A stretch of DNA of 64,000 bases from Oscillospiraceae bacterium (GCA_024404915.1 JAKSPJ010000002.1:124001-188000), one strand, 5' to 3'. Numbered from the stretch's first letter, positions 41,021-51,035 are shown. The notes: generated by a model from the letters alone, not told the origin. A program made the numbers and translations.

Positions 41021-43729
41021 TTATTTTGCCAGGTCCTCTGCTGTGATGGCCTTTGCAACGAATCTCAGAATCTTGACGACATCATCAGAGGAAAGTGCGG
41101 AATCATGTGTAACATCCGCATTCAGTTTTCCCTGTGCTGTGATTGCAGCTTCCGTGTCTTCCGCCGCAAAACGGCTGACAAGAACAGCATCAGAAACGTC
41201 AACAGACTTGTCACAATTGGCATCCCCCCAAAAAATATCACCTGCAGCACCGTTAGTGGTAGTGGTCTTTGCAGTTGTGGTGGTGTTCTGTGCCGGCTGT
41301 GAGGTTTCAGGTGTGCTTCCATTCTTCAGTTCGCCATATACAATACCGCAGCCAACGGTAGACATATAAACCTTGCCAAATTCGTTCATGTCACCTACAA
41401 CATAGTTTCCGTTGCCGGTGCCGCCGTAGAGATGCTCTGTATTGATGCAGACCCATGTTTTGCCTGCATCGGTGGAACGATACAAACCTTCCACATCATT
41501 TTCATCCGGTCTGCCATACATGAACAGCGTGTTCACGCCGCCCTTCTTTTCAGGTGCACCATAGCCGATGGCCTTGGCATAAGCAACAGAATCCAGATGT
41601 GTCATCTCCTTGCCGTAGTCGGAGAAAATGTAAACACCGTTGTTGCTTGTTGCCATTGCAACAGTGCCTTCGCTCAGATATGCAAGGTCGCAGGTATGTG
41701 TATAGAGCCATGTCAGCTCCCAGCCATACATACAAACCACGGTTTCCTTAAAGGTTGCGCCATAGTCATCGCTGACATAGAAAGAATAGTGGGATTCCTG
41801 AAGTGTGGGCTCTTTTTTGGTCATATCAGAGCTCCAGTAATCGTTGTGGGTTGCGCCGGATGCATAAACGTATTTCGGATTATTCAGATCAACCAGTGTA
41901 TATGCGCCCTTGTTTGCAGAAACGCCTTCACTCTTATTCCAGGTCTTGCCAAAATCATCGGAGTAATAAACGCCGCCGTCAGAAGGTGTATTAATGATTC
42001 TGTACTTGCCATCGGCAGTTTCCGTAATAGAAAGCTTGCCGCCCGTTGACTTCGGAGTAAACGCAGTCCATGTTTTTCCGCCGTCCATTGAGTAGAAGCC
42101 GGTTCCTTTGTTATTGCCGTCGCCGTTTGCAGTTCTTGCCATGACATCAGGATTGGAGGGGCAGTATGCAATTGCGGAGGTAGAGCCCATATTTGGTACA
42201 TACTGATCCGGAATATCGGAAACATTCTCATGGATAAAACCATCATAGTCACCAATTGCAGAGTAAACCGCACCGCCGGGGACACTTACCAGATCCAGGG
42301 ATACTACTTCTTCAATACCATCAGGATGGAATGTAAACTGGGGTGTCTCATCCCATGTATCTTCGCAGACGAAGACACCATTGCCGGATGTTGACCAAGA
42401 ACGATCCGGTTTTGCAGGATCAATGACATAGGCGCCAACCCAGTGGATTGCCTTATCACGAATCCATGCATAGTCACCTTCATTCAGATAGTCAGCAATG
42501 GGATCCTTGCCCCAGAACGGTGTGCAGCCGGGTGTGGTTTCAATCCAGTGCTCGCCGCCGTCCTCACTCTTGAAGAACTTATCACCCCAGCAGGGACCGT
42601 GTTCTTCTGTCCATGGTTCCCAGAGCTGTGCATTGGAGAACAAGCCGCAGGTTGAGCAGACCATATGCTGCGGGTTATTGGGATCAACGCTGATGCCGCT
42701 GTATCCGCCTTCAATGGGATCAGCAAAGGACTCCGTCTGGGTTCTGTACAGCTTCTTCAGAGGAGAAATATCAGTTACTTTGCCGGTCCTGGTATCCAGC
42801 TTCATCACGCTGCCGGAGGTTCCGCCTGAACCTACCTGCACCGCACCCTGATACGCAAAGAAGATGTTGCCCTGTCCGTCACCTGTAATTCTGCCGGGAT
42901 AGTGTGCGCTGTCCAGCTTATCGCTCAGGTCCGTAAATTTGTCATCCTTAACGTCCGCAACAACCACATTATTCTTTCCGGTAGTGGATGTACCAACATA
43001 CACCTTTCCGTCATAGATATAAATGCAGGCAATGCCATTCTGTGCGTAGTACTCATCCGATGTGACGGCATGGCGCATATTGGAACCCCATGTCGGCCAC
43101 TTGATGGTTTCCGGGAAAAGTCCCAGTGTGCCAAAGGAAGAAACGGTTTTCCAGGTTTTTCCGCCGTCAGTAGACTTAATCAGGCAGGAGTCGCCTGCAT
43201 AAACGTCGCCGCCACAGTAAATGACGTCGGGGTTATCCGGGTCAACCGCAATGGATTCACCTGTCTGACGGCCATTGCCGTTTCCGTGCACCTGAATCAT
43301 ATCGGTAACATCGGATCTTGTGAACGTTTTTCCGCCGTCGGTTGTCTTGAAAATCACGGTTTTCTCATTTGAGAAGTAAGCGCATCCGCAGAGGAAATAT
43401 ACGGTGTTGTCATCTGTCGGATCGATTGCCATGGCATCCACACTCAGAAGACCTCTTTCTTCCTCATTGATGAAATCGAACAGCTGTTCCCAGCATTCGG
43501 TAGCATAATTATATTTGTATGCGCCGCCAACATCGGTACGGGCATACATGGCTTTCTGTCCGGTCACGATACCGGAAACAAAGCCGCCTCCGCCAATGCG
43601 AAGGGTACCCCATGTCATGGAGTCAGAGATATCCTTTTCTGCTGCAGTAGCAGTCTGCATCACGCCGATTGGCATTGCTACAGTCAGAGCAGCCAGAAAA
43701 GCAATTGTCTTGCTGCAGATTTTTTTCAT
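41021..43729 (-). CDS. Xyloglucanase, GH74, with C-terminal type I dockerin
   Basis: The protein has 902 residues. A signal peptide (residues 1-29, ending ATAAE) is followed by a GH74 double seven-bladed propeller with many beta-propeller Asp/Trp repeats (TDGGKTW, STDGGKTW, SEDGGEHW, SMDGGKTW, SDDFGKTW, STDAGKTW). It should cut the beta-1,4 backbone of xyloglucan outside the cell. A Thr linker leads to a dockerin near residues 835-900 with two calcium-loop segments (GDANCDKSVDVSDAVLVSRF and DVTHDSALSSDDVVKILRFV). The enzyme is thus probably part of a cellulosome-like complex or attached through a cohesin. It has its own promoter, a structured leader and a terminator. Confidence 0.93.
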   Translation of the reverse strand: MKKICSKTIAFLAALTVAMPIGVMQTATAAEKDISDSMTWGTLRIGGGGFVSGIVTGQKAMYARTDVGGAYKYNYATECWEQLFDFINEEERGLLSVDAMAIDPTDDNTVYFLCGCAYFSNEKTVIFKTTDGGKTFTRSDVTDMIQVHGNGNGRQTGESIAVDPDNPDVIYCGGDVYAGDSCLIKSTDGGKTWKTVSSFGTLGLFPETIKWPTWGSNMRHAVTSDEYYAQNGIACIYIYDGKVYVGTSTTGKNNVVVADVKDDKFTDLSDKLDSAHYPGRITGDGQGNIFFAYQGAVQVGSGGTSGSVMKLDTRTGKVTDISPLKKLYRTQTESFADPIEGGYSGISVDPNNPQHMVCSTCGLFSNAQLWEPWTEEHGPCWGDKFFKSEDGGEHWIETTPGCTPFWGKDPIADYLNEGDYAWIRDKAIHWVGAYVIDPAKPDRSWSTSGNGVFVCEDTWDETPQFTFHPDGIEEVVSLDLVSVPGGAVYSAIGDYDGFIHENVSDIPDQYVPNMGSTSAIAYCPSNPDVMARTANGDGNNKGTGFYSMDGGKTWTAFTPKSTGGKLSITETADGKYRIINTPSDGGVYYSDDFGKTWNKSEGVSANKGAYTLVDLNNPKYVYASGATHNDYWSSDMTKKEPTLQESHYSFYVSDDYGATFKETVVCMYGWELTWLYTHTCDLAYLSEGTVAMATSNNGVYIFSDYGKEMTHLDSVAYAKAIGYGAPEKKGGVNTLFMYGRPDENDVEGLYRSTDAGKTWVCINTEHLYGGTGNGNYVVGDMNEFGKVYMSTVGCGIVYGELKNGSTPETSQPAQNTTTTAKTTTTNGAAGDIFWGDANCDKSVDVSDAVLVSRFAAEDTEAAITAQGKLNADVTHDSALSSDDVVKILRFVAKAITAEDLAK

Positions 43730-43770
43730 ATGAGTTGCCCCCTAATCAAATAATATATTGTGTGTGCATT

Positions 43771-43830
43771 CAGCAGAATGTGCATTACCCGTCACACATT
43801 CTGCTGAGATACAATGTGCAGCGGACTGCA
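43771..43830 (-). promoter_or_regulatory. Two hairpins in the GH74 5' leader
   Basis: CAGCAGAATGTG and CACATTCTGCTG (43771-43806) form a 12-bp perfect stem with a 12-base loop. TGCAG-CGGA-CTGCA (43817-43830) forms a second. They occupy most of the 120-base leader between the promoter and the GH74 start. No T tract follows, so they are not simple terminators. Confidence 0.6.
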
Positions 43831-43857
43831 CATGCCTCTTTTTTTGCCACCTCATAA

Positions 43858-43886
43858 ATTATATCATAGGTACCGATCAAAATCAA
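43858..43886 (-). promoter_or_regulatory. Promoter for the GH74 gene
   Basis: On the minus strand TTGATT (43886-43881), 17 bases, TATAAT (43863-43858). The 240 bases from here to the HtrA gene on the other strand are AT-rich; two TATAAT sequences (44029-44034 and 44050-44055) may serve htrA, but neither has a good -35. Confidence 0.75.
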
Positions 43887-44131
43887 TATACAAATTGTAA
43901 TCTCTATTGTCTTTCTGAATCCACCTTATGAACAAATTGTGAAGAAAATGTAAAAACTCTTTTTCTCTGCTGTCACATCATTGTTTAAAATAACATCCGC
44001 CTTTTACTTGCTTTTTTTTCTTCTATCATATAATTGTCACACAACAGCGTATAATTAAAGCATAGAGACAAACCGAATGAGTGATTCAGTCGGAGAGCCT
44101 AAATTAAAACAAAAAGAAGAGGTGCATTCTG

Positions 44132-45577
44132 ATGTTTGAAAACAATGGTATGAACAACGACACGAACGATGTATTCCAGCAGCCCGGCGGCAGCTACTAT
44201 TCCCCGAGAAGCGGTTATCCCGGCGGTGGCTTCCAGGCACCGGGGAACAATGATGAGCCCCCGAAGAAGAAACCCCATAAGGGACTGAAAGCACTTGCCG
44301 TATTCGCAGGAATCGGCTTTTTGTCCTATGCCTCCATTCAATGTTATCAGTTTGCAGCAGAAAATGAATCCATCCGTTCTTTCCTGGGAAAAAGTGCCGC
44401 AGTAGAAGAAGCGGAATCCGCACAGCAGGAAGAAAAGGCAGAAACAGTTACAGATTCTGCGCCAAAGACTGAGACGCAGGCGGAGAACAGCGTCAGCGAA
44501 GCAGAACCCATGAATTTCGTGGAATTTGCCTCCCGTGAGAACGCCATGAGCCTGCCTGATATCGTGGAAAAAGTAACCCCTGCAACCGTCGGTGTTGCTT
44601 CCACATTCCTGTATCAGGATACCTCCTACAGTTACGGCATGTTCGGATTCGGACAGCCCCAGCGGATTGAGCAGGAAATGCCTGCCACCGGAACCGGTAT
44701 CATCATGTCTAAGGATGGATATATTATCACAAATGCCCACGTTATCTACGACAGCAGTGAACAGTATCACATGGGACTGGCAAAGGAAATCCAGGTTGTT
44801 CTCAATGAAAACTACTACGAAGGCGATATCAAGTTTGATGCCACTGTTGTAGGCTACGATATTGCAGAAGATATCGCAGTGCTGAAAATCAATTCAACAC
44901 AGGATCTCACCGTAGCAGAATTCGGCAACAGTGATGATCTGCGTGTTGGTGAGCTGGTTGTCGCCATCGGCAACCCCCTTGGTTTTGAGCTGTTCGGCTC
45001 TGTAACAACCGGTATTGTGTCTGCACTGGACCGTGAAGTAACCATCAACGATTCCACCATGCGCCTCATTCAGACGGACACCGCCATTAACAGCGGAAAC
45101 TCCGGCGGACCGCTGATTAACAGCTATGGTCAGGTCATCGGCATCAACTCTTCCAAAATCAGCAGCAATTATTACAGCAATTCTGCCAGTGTAGAAGGCC
45201 TCTGCTTTGCAATTCCCAGCTCCCACGCACAGAAAATCATCAATGATCTGATTCAGTTCGGATATGTCACCGGAAAGCCTCAGATCGGCATCAGCGGTGT
45301 GGATATTGATGAAACACTGTCCCAGCGTCTCGGCCTCCCGGTGGGCGTATATATCCGTGAAGTGGAATCCGGCAGTGCAGCAGAGCTTGCAGGACTCCGT
45401 GCCGGAGATGTGATTATCGGCATCAACGGTACAACCATTACCAATTATGAGGAACTGAAGCAGGCAAAGGATTCCTACCAGGCAGGGGATACCATTACAA
45501 TTACCGTATCAAGAAACAATACGGATCTAGATATCCAGCTGATTCTGCAAGAGAAAATTCAGTCCGATACAAATTAA
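44132..45577 (+). CDS. HtrA/DegP-like serine protease with PDZ domain
   Basis: The protein has 481 residues. A Gly/Pro/Asn-rich cytoplasmic N-terminus (about 50 residues) leads to a membrane helix, then an extracytoplasmic trypsin-like domain. Catalytic residues are His in ITNAHVIYD, Asp in DIAVLKIN and Ser in INSGNSGGPLIN. A single PDZ domain follows from about residue 370 (GVYIREVESGSAAELAGLRAGDVI). It should degrade or refold damaged proteins on the cell surface. The start has AAGAGGTG. Confidence 0.93.
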   Translation: MFENNGMNNDTNDVFQQPGGSYYSPRSGYPGGGFQAPGNNDEPPKKKPHKGLKALAVFAGIGFLSYASIQCYQFAAENESIRSFLGKSAAVEEAESAQQEEKAETVTDSAPKTETQAENSVSEAEPMNFVEFASRENAMSLPDIVEKVTPATVGVASTFLYQDTSYSYGMFGFGQPQRIEQEMPATGTGIIMSKDGYIITNAHVIYDSSEQYHMGLAKEIQVVLNENYYEGDIKFDATVVGYDIAEDIAVLKINSTQDLTVAEFGNSDDLRVGELVVAIGNPLGFELFGSVTTGIVSALDREVTINDSTMRLIQTDTAINSGNSGGPLINSYGQVIGINSSKISSNYYSNSASVEGLCFAIPSSHAQKIINDLIQFGYVTGKPQIGISGVDIDETLSQRLGLPVGVYIREVESGSAAELAGLRAGDVIIGINGTTITNYEELKQAKDSYQAGDTITITVSRNNTDLDIQLILQEKIQSDTN

Positions 45578-45634
45578 ACAATTTCTCTGACGGCAGCAGC
45601 AAGCCGAGCAGATGAATTTCATCCCTTTCTGAAA

Positions 45635-45676
45635 TGAACAGCCCGTTCCAAATACGTGTTTGGAGCGGGCTGTTCA
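45635..45676. repeat. Long inverted repeat after the HtrA gene
   Basis: TGAACAGCCCG pairs with CGGGCTGTTCA, with a further TCCA/TGGA pair inside. There is no T tract, so it may end transcription by another route, protect the 3' end of the mRNA, or be a binding site. Confidence 0.6.
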
Positions 45677-45787
45677 CCCTGTGAACAGAATGAACAAAAC
45701 AGCAAAATAATAATTGTACAGTTTGCGAATTTGGCAGGGTATTTTGTATCATTATGCCTTATATTTATAGAATATTGTCATTTTTCG

Positions 45788-45816
45788 TTGACTTTTTCCC
45801 GATAATGTGATAAAAT
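45788..45816 (+). promoter_or_regulatory. Promoter for the solute-binding lipoprotein
   Basis: TTGACT (45788-45793), 17 bases, TAAAAT (45811-45816), about 110 bases before the start codon. Confidence 0.75.
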
Positions 45817-45932
45817 AGATGAAACATGGTATTATTATAAGGCATTGAAGATGTTTGTGATCTGTGAATGAATCATAACAGTATGATCATTTCAGCGCAT
45901 TTCGATTGATTTATAATTGGGAGGAAAAACAA

Positions 45933-47309
45933 ATGAAAAAAAACAGAGCGGCAATTGCAGCCATTCTGCTGGCAGCAATGACCGGTGCAGCAGTTTCCGG
46001 ATGCGGCGAAGAAGAAAAATATGACAAGCCGCTGGATGAGGCAACTGCAGCAGAGGTTGCAGACATTGCAGCAAAAGATGAGCGTCTCACCGGAGAACTG
46101 GAAAACAAGACCATCAAGTGGATGGCAAACTGGGATATTAACCCGGATGGCACCGGCAAATCCACACCGATTGAACTGGAAATTTTCCATGACCGCTACG
46201 GCGGAGAAGTGGATTATCATGCAGTGGACTGGAATTCCAGATATGATGCGCTTGCAAATGCCATCAATGGTGATGAGGGCATCGACTTTTTCCCAGCCGG
46301 AGATCTGGACTGCATTCCAAAGGGTGCCATCAAGGATATGTTTGTGCCGATTGATGATTACATTGACTTTGATGATCCCCTGTTTGCAGATGTGAAAACA
46401 GCCATGGATATGTTCCAGTGGAAAGGCAAGCACTATATTATTGTGAATAATGTCACCGGTGATAACTGCATTGTCATCTATAACCGTGATACCATTGAAG
46501 AAAACGGCCTGAAGGATCCCGCAAAGCTGTTTGCAGAAGGCAACTGGAACTGGGATACCTTCACAGAACAGCTGCAGCAGTTTGTCGATCCCCAGAACGG
46601 CCAATACGGTATTGACGGCTGGTGGTTCGAAGGCGGTCTGTCTGCAACCTGCGGCGTGCCCTATATCGGCATGGAAAACGGAAAACTGGTGAACAACCTG
46701 AAAAACGCTTCTATTGAACGTCTCCAGAACTGGATGTACGAACTCGGCACAACAGACTGCGTTGCAATCGGCGTAGGCGATTACGGCTGGACGGAACAGC
46801 CTTCCTTCATCGGCGAGGGAAAGACGCTGTTCTATCCCTGCGGTGCCTGGGCATTGTATACAGATAACTGGAAGGAAAGCTTTGGCGAGAATGCAATGTT
46901 CGTTCCCATGCCGAAGGATCCTCAAAGCGACAAGTACATCATCCCCTGCGGACTGGACGGCTATGTCATGGTAAAGAATGGTCAGAACCCGGAGGGCGTT
47001 GCCAAGTTTGCCGCCTGCAAGCGCATGGCAATTACCAATGAACGTGCCAGCGAAATTGCAACAGAGGGACTCTATAAGGACTATGGCTGGACAGATGAAA
47101 TGGTGGAAATGCTTCACAAGTGCCATGAGATTGCACAGGAGAACCCCTTCTTCGATTTCTATCTGGCAGTTTCCAGTGATGTGAAGGATATTCTGGATTC
47201 CAACGAAAACGGTATTCGCTGTGCTTCCAAGGGCATCGCACCCTGGAGTGAATCTCTTAGCGTAATTTACAGTGCAATCGATGCGTTCATCGAAGACGCA
47301 AATGCATAA
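45933..47309 (+). CDS. Extracellular solute-binding lipoprotein (ABC type 1)
   Basis: The protein has 458 residues from the ATG at 45933, preceded by GGGAGG. A lipoprotein signal ends in VSGC. The mature part follows the family 1 sugar-binding fold: TIKWMANWDINP, EIFHDRYGGEVDYHAVDW, FPAGDLDC, VTGDNCIVIYNRDTIEENGLKDP, GNWNWDTFTE. It should capture an oligosaccharide or similar ligand outside the cell. No permease or ATPase gene is next to it: it has its own promoter and terminator, so it must share membrane components encoded elsewhere or act as a sensor. Confidence 0.88.
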   Translation: MKKNRAAIAAILLAAMTGAAVSGCGEEEKYDKPLDEATAAEVADIAAKDERLTGELENKTIKWMANWDINPDGTGKSTPIELEIFHDRYGGEVDYHAVDWNSRYDALANAINGDEGIDFFPAGDLDCIPKGAIKDMFVPIDDYIDFDDPLFADVKTAMDMFQWKGKHYIIVNNVTGDNCIVIYNRDTIEENGLKDPAKLFAEGNWNWDTFTEQLQQFVDPQNGQYGIDGWWFEGGLSATCGVPYIGMENGKLVNNLKNASIERLQNWMYELGTTDCVAIGVGDYGWTEQPSFIGEGKTLFYPCGAWALYTDNWKESFGENAMFVPMPKDPQSDKYIIPCGLDGYVMVKNGQNPEGVAKFAACKRMAITNERASEIATEGLYKDYGWTDEMVEMLHKCHEIAQENPFFDFYLAVSSDVKDILDSNENGIRCASKGIAPWSESLSVIYSAIDAFIEDANA

Positions 47310-47311
47310 TC

Positions 47312-47345
47312 AAAACAGCCGCCTGTGCTTACGGGCGGCTGTTTT
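47312..47345 (+). terminator. Rho-independent terminator after the solute-binding gene
   Basis: AAAACAGCCGCC pairs with GGCGGCTGTTTT around a 10-base loop and ends in T residues, three bases after the stop. The following 190 bases up to the next promoter show no supported gene. Confidence 0.92.
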
Positions 47346-47535
47346 TACGTCTCTGTCCTGTGCTTCACAGTGAAAAGCAAAGATGTAAGATTGTCCTGTT
47401 TTCTTGTGGATTATTGCGAAAATGCATGCTGTATTCGGATATTCGCAAGATGCTGTTCCCTACGCAGAAAAAGAATGTGTGCAATCTGCCTAAATATGCC
47501 ATTTATAATTCTACAGAACATCAAGGTTGTTTTGC

Positions 47536-47564
47536 TTGAAAAATCATGCAAACTATGATATAAT
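47536..47564 (+). promoter_or_regulatory. Promoter for the leucine-rich-repeat protein
   Basis: TTGAAA (47536-47541), 17 bases, TATAAT (47559-47564), about 95 bases before the start. Confidence 0.8.
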
Positions 47565-47665
47565 AATTATGATATGTATTATGCCTTAATAGCGGCACCG
47601 CACATTCCCTGCCAAGCAGTTGAAAAGCTGTGCGGTTATATCAAAATCATTTTCAGGAGGCGCGT

Positions 47666-50600
47666 ATGGGGTTTAAAATTAAAAATGGCGTTTTGCTGAA
47701 ATATGAAGGCACAGGCGCACTGGAACGTCTAGGTATCCGCAAACAGGATGAAACACTTACTGTTCCGAAGAATGTCACACAAATTGCAGATGAAGCATTC
47801 ACCATGACGGAAATCAGCAGTATTTCTATTCCGTCATCGGTTGCAGCCATCGGTGAAAGAAGCTTTTCCCTGTGTGCAGAACTGCATACTGTCGCATTTA
47901 CAGAAGGACTGCGTGAAATCGGCATCAACGCATTTGACGGATGCCATGTGCTTCGGAGTGCGGCACTGCCGGACAGTATCCACTCCATTGGTGCATGGGC
48001 CTTCTGCAACTGCAGCGGTCTGCGTTCTGTCAGTATTCCGGAACACATTGATACCATTGCCAGGGGCACATTCTCCGGCTGTTCAAAGCTTGAGGAACTG
48101 ACGATTCCAGGCAATGTCAAATATCTGGATAATCGTGCATTCTATGCATGTACATCTCTTGTCAATCTGACTCTGTCCAAAGGACTGAAAACAATCGGAC
48201 GAGAGGCTTTTGCTTGCTGTTCTTCTTTGGCAACAGTTTATATTCCCGAAACAGTGACTGAAATCTGTGAGGATGCTTTCGCAGGATGCTCGGAACTGCG
48301 TACAGTAGTAATTCCGCCATCTGTGACAAAGCTGCATCCCTACGCATTCGGCACTGACAGCAATGTTCAGACAATTACCACAGTTACCGGCAGTGTTGCC
48401 CATCAGTATGCCCAGATGCACGGCATCATGTGCTATACCGAACGGGAAGCCAATCTGCTGCGTGGCTGCAACCCGGCATTTTTTATTGAATATGGTGTAT
48501 TAAAAAAATATACCCAGGAGTATAATGTCCGGGATATTATGATTCCGGAAGGCGTCATCCGTATTGGAAAGCATGCCTTTGAGCAGAATCGTCAGCTGGT
48601 ATCCATTGTGGTGCCGGAGGGCGTTGTAGATATTGACAACTACGCCTTTAACGGCTGCCGCAGTCTGCAGCGCATCTATCTGCCATCCACATTGAAGAGC
48701 ATCGGAAAATTCGCATTCCGTGATTGTCCGCTTCTGGAGGTCATTCTGCCCCAGGGTATTGAAACTGTGGAAAGAAACGCCTTCCAGGGCTGTACATCCC
48801 TGCGCAGATTCTATATGCCGGATACACTGAAAAAGCTGGAAAACGAAGCACTGCGTGACTGCATGTCACTGACTGCACTGCAGTTTTCCGCTAATACGGA
48901 AATCATCAGCGACAGCGTGTGCAGCGGCTGTTCCTCATTGCGGAGAGTTGTGATTCCGGAAGGCCCGAAATATATTCATCAGAATGCATTCCGTGGCTGC
49001 AGCAGTCTTCAGGAAATCTATATTCCTGACAGCGTGCAGGAAATTTCAGGAAATGCCTTTGCAGATACACCGCTGTTCCGTATGACGGCAGGCCACTATA
49101 TTGTGGGAAGATTCCTGATTAAAGCAGACGGCTACAGTCCCATTCCTGTGGGCGTTCACCGTATCGGTCCACGTGCATTTGAGCGTGGCGGACTGCGTCA
49201 GGCAGTCATCCCGGAGGGCGTCATCAGCATTGGAGACAATGCCTTCTCCAACTGCGGTGTCCTGACAAATGTGATTATCCCAAAGACAGTAACAGAAATC
49301 GGCGTAGACGCTTTCGCCAATACGCCATGGATGTCCCGACGCACCGAGCCATTTACCATTGCCGGCGCAAATATTCTGATGCACGCCAATATCTCACAGC
49401 CGCATGTCACAATTCAGACCGGCGTGCGCTGTATTGGTCCGAGTGCATTTGCACAGCTTCGTATTATGCATATTACTGTTCCGGAGGGCGTTCTGCGGCT
49501 TCAGCATGGCGCATTCTCCTATTGCGAGCAGCTTGAAATCATCGAACTGCCTTCCACATTACGGCAGATTGACGGCTATATTTTCCATGGATGCACAAAA
49601 CTGAAGATTGTTAAATTCAGAGAAGGCCCGACAAAAATCGGTCATGCAATGTTCAGCAGCTGTGTTTCACTGAAAAAAGTGAAACTGCCAGGAACATTGA
49701 CAGAAATCGAAAACGAGGCATTCTATCACTCCGGCATTGAGAAGATTATCATTCCCGATGGTGTTACCCGAATCGGTCAGTCTGCATTCAGCCATTGCGA
49801 CAGTCTGACAGATGTGGTGATTCCTGCTTCCGTCACTGATATCAGCGAAAACGCATTTACAGAGTGCCCGAAATTCAGACTTCACGCAGAAGAGGGCAGC
49901 TTTGCAGAGCGTTATGCCAAACAGCATCATATGATGATGACGCTCGTTCCGCTGAATATGGATGCAATGCTGGCTGAAATTGAGGATGATCCCGAGGACG
50001 AACCCGTAATGGAACAGCCCGCCGCTCCGAAGAAAAACCGTGGCGCACAGATGCCGGGTGCAATGGATCCTGATTTCCTGTTCCAGTCTCCAGCAGAGGA
50101 GGCAGCAGAGCCACAGGAAGAAGATATCCCGGAGAAGGCTATGGGCGGTCCTATTAACCCTGATTTTTTCGATAATCCCATGGTTCCCGATGAAGAACCT
50201 GATAATCCGCCCCAGGCAGCAACAGATTCGGAGCAAGTATCAGATTTGCCTGCTGAAACAGATAAGGTAACCACTTCGGAAGATACGGAGAAGATTACCG
50301 AAGAAAAGCAGGAAATCCCGGAGGAAGCTGCGCCGAAGCCGGAAGCTGATGTTCCCGAGGAAGCTGCTGAAACGGAATCTTCCAAAGAGGAGAAAGAAAA
50401 ACCTGAGCCGCAGCCTGAGAAGAAAAAAGTTCTCAGCTTTGTGGAAGAGGAAGAAATGAATTATGCGGAACGTGTGAAGCGTGAATTGGAGGAAGCCAGG
50501 AAAAAATCTGTTCCGGTAGATCCCAAAGCAAAGCTTCCGCAGGTGACAGTCAAAAAAGAGAAGGCTGCGAAGCCGATTCCGAAGCAGAAGGTCAAACACC

Positions 50601-50965
50601 CGAAAAAGGAGTTAACCGAGGAGGAGAAGGAACTGGCATTGCGGGCTAAGGAGACGCCGGAGGAGACAAAGGCTCGTCGCCGTGCGAAATTGCTGGATGA
50701 CCTGCCCGATGTGGATGATATGCCGGCACGGAAGCCGAAGCAGTCAGCCGCCCATAAAGAACAACCTGCTGCATCCAGGCCGGAGCCGCTGCCTATTCCC
50801 GAGGAGGAAGGAGCATTCCTCACCGATGAAGAACCGGATATTCCCAAGCTGGACAAAAATCTGGATTCTGTTCTGCCAAATGTGAGTGAGCCTGCCGATG
50901 GAGAAGACCCCTTTGCAGATATTCACTGGAATGATGAGCAGACCACGTTCACCATACGATTCTGA
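47666..50965 (+). CDS. BspA-type leucine-rich-repeat protein without signal peptide
   Basis: The protein has 1,099 residues from the ATG at 47666 (AGGAGG at six bases). About residues 1-760 are BspA/LRR_5 repeats of roughly 23 residues (pattern I...AF..C.SL..V.IP..V..I). They fall into four blocks, each opening with a lone strand such as GVLLKYEGTG, YGVLKKYTQEYN, YIVGRFLIKADGY and ANILMHANISQ. Residues about 770-1090 are an acidic, Pro/Glu/Lys-rich, probably disordered tail. There is no signal peptide, lipobox, anchor or dockerin, although BspA-like proteins are usually secreted. It may be a cytoplasmic scaffold. It has its own promoter and terminator. Confidence 0.85.
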   Translation: MGFKIKNGVLLKYEGTGALERLGIRKQDETLTVPKNVTQIADEAFTMTEISSISIPSSVAAIGERSFSLCAELHTVAFTEGLREIGINAFDGCHVLRSAALPDSIHSIGAWAFCNCSGLRSVSIPEHIDTIARGTFSGCSKLEELTIPGNVKYLDNRAFYACTSLVNLTLSKGLKTIGREAFACCSSLATVYIPETVTEICEDAFAGCSELRTVVIPPSVTKLHPYAFGTDSNVQTITTVTGSVAHQYAQMHGIMCYTEREANLLRGCNPAFFIEYGVLKKYTQEYNVRDIMIPEGVIRIGKHAFEQNRQLVSIVVPEGVVDIDNYAFNGCRSLQRIYLPSTLKSIGKFAFRDCPLLEVILPQGIETVERNAFQGCTSLRRFYMPDTLKKLENEALRDCMSLTALQFSANTEIISDSVCSGCSSLRRVVIPEGPKYIHQNAFRGCSSLQEIYIPDSVQEISGNAFADTPLFRMTAGHYIVGRFLIKADGYSPIPVGVHRIGPRAFERGGLRQAVIPEGVISIGDNAFSNCGVLTNVIIPKTVTEIGVDAFANTPWMSRRTEPFTIAGANILMHANISQPHVTIQTGVRCIGPSAFAQLRIMHITVPEGVLRLQHGAFSYCEQLEIIELPSTLRQIDGYIFHGCTKLKIVKFREGPTKIGHAMFSSCVSLKKVKLPGTLTEIENEAFYHSGIEKIIIPDGVTRIGQSAFSHCDSLTDVVIPASVTDISENAFTECPKFRLHAEEGSFAERYAKQHHMMMTLVPLNMDAMLAEIEDDPEDEPVMEQPAAPKKNRGAQMPGAMDPDFLFQSPAEEAAEPQEEDIPEKAMGGPINPDFFDNPMVPDEEPDNPPQAATDSEQVSDLPAETDKVTTSEDTEKITEEKQEIPEEAAPKPEADVPEEAAETESSKEEKEKPEPQPEKKKVLSFVEEEEMNYAERVKRELEEARKKSVPVDPKAKLPQVTVKKEKAAKPIPKQKVKHPKKELTEEEKELALRAKETPEETKARRRAKLLDDLPDVDDMPARKPKQSAAHKEQPAASRPEPLPIPEEEGAFLTDEEPDIPKLDKNLDSVLPNVSEPADGEDPFADIHWNDEQTTFTIRF

Positions 50966-50972
50966 TATGCGA

Positions 50973-51007
50973 AAACACCGCTTGCATCAGCAGGCGGTGT
51001 TTTTTTG
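50973..51007 (+). terminator. Rho-independent terminator after the LRR gene
   Basis: AACACCGC pairs with GCGGTGTT around a 12-base loop, with TTTTTTT following. Confidence 0.9.
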
Positions 51008-51035
51008 GAGAGATTATACTTTGACTTCATAAATA

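Noticed and set aside
47325..47558. 77-codon frame between the solute-binding and LRR genes
   Set aside because: It starts inside a terminator, has no ribosome site, is Cys-rich without pattern and runs into the next promoter.
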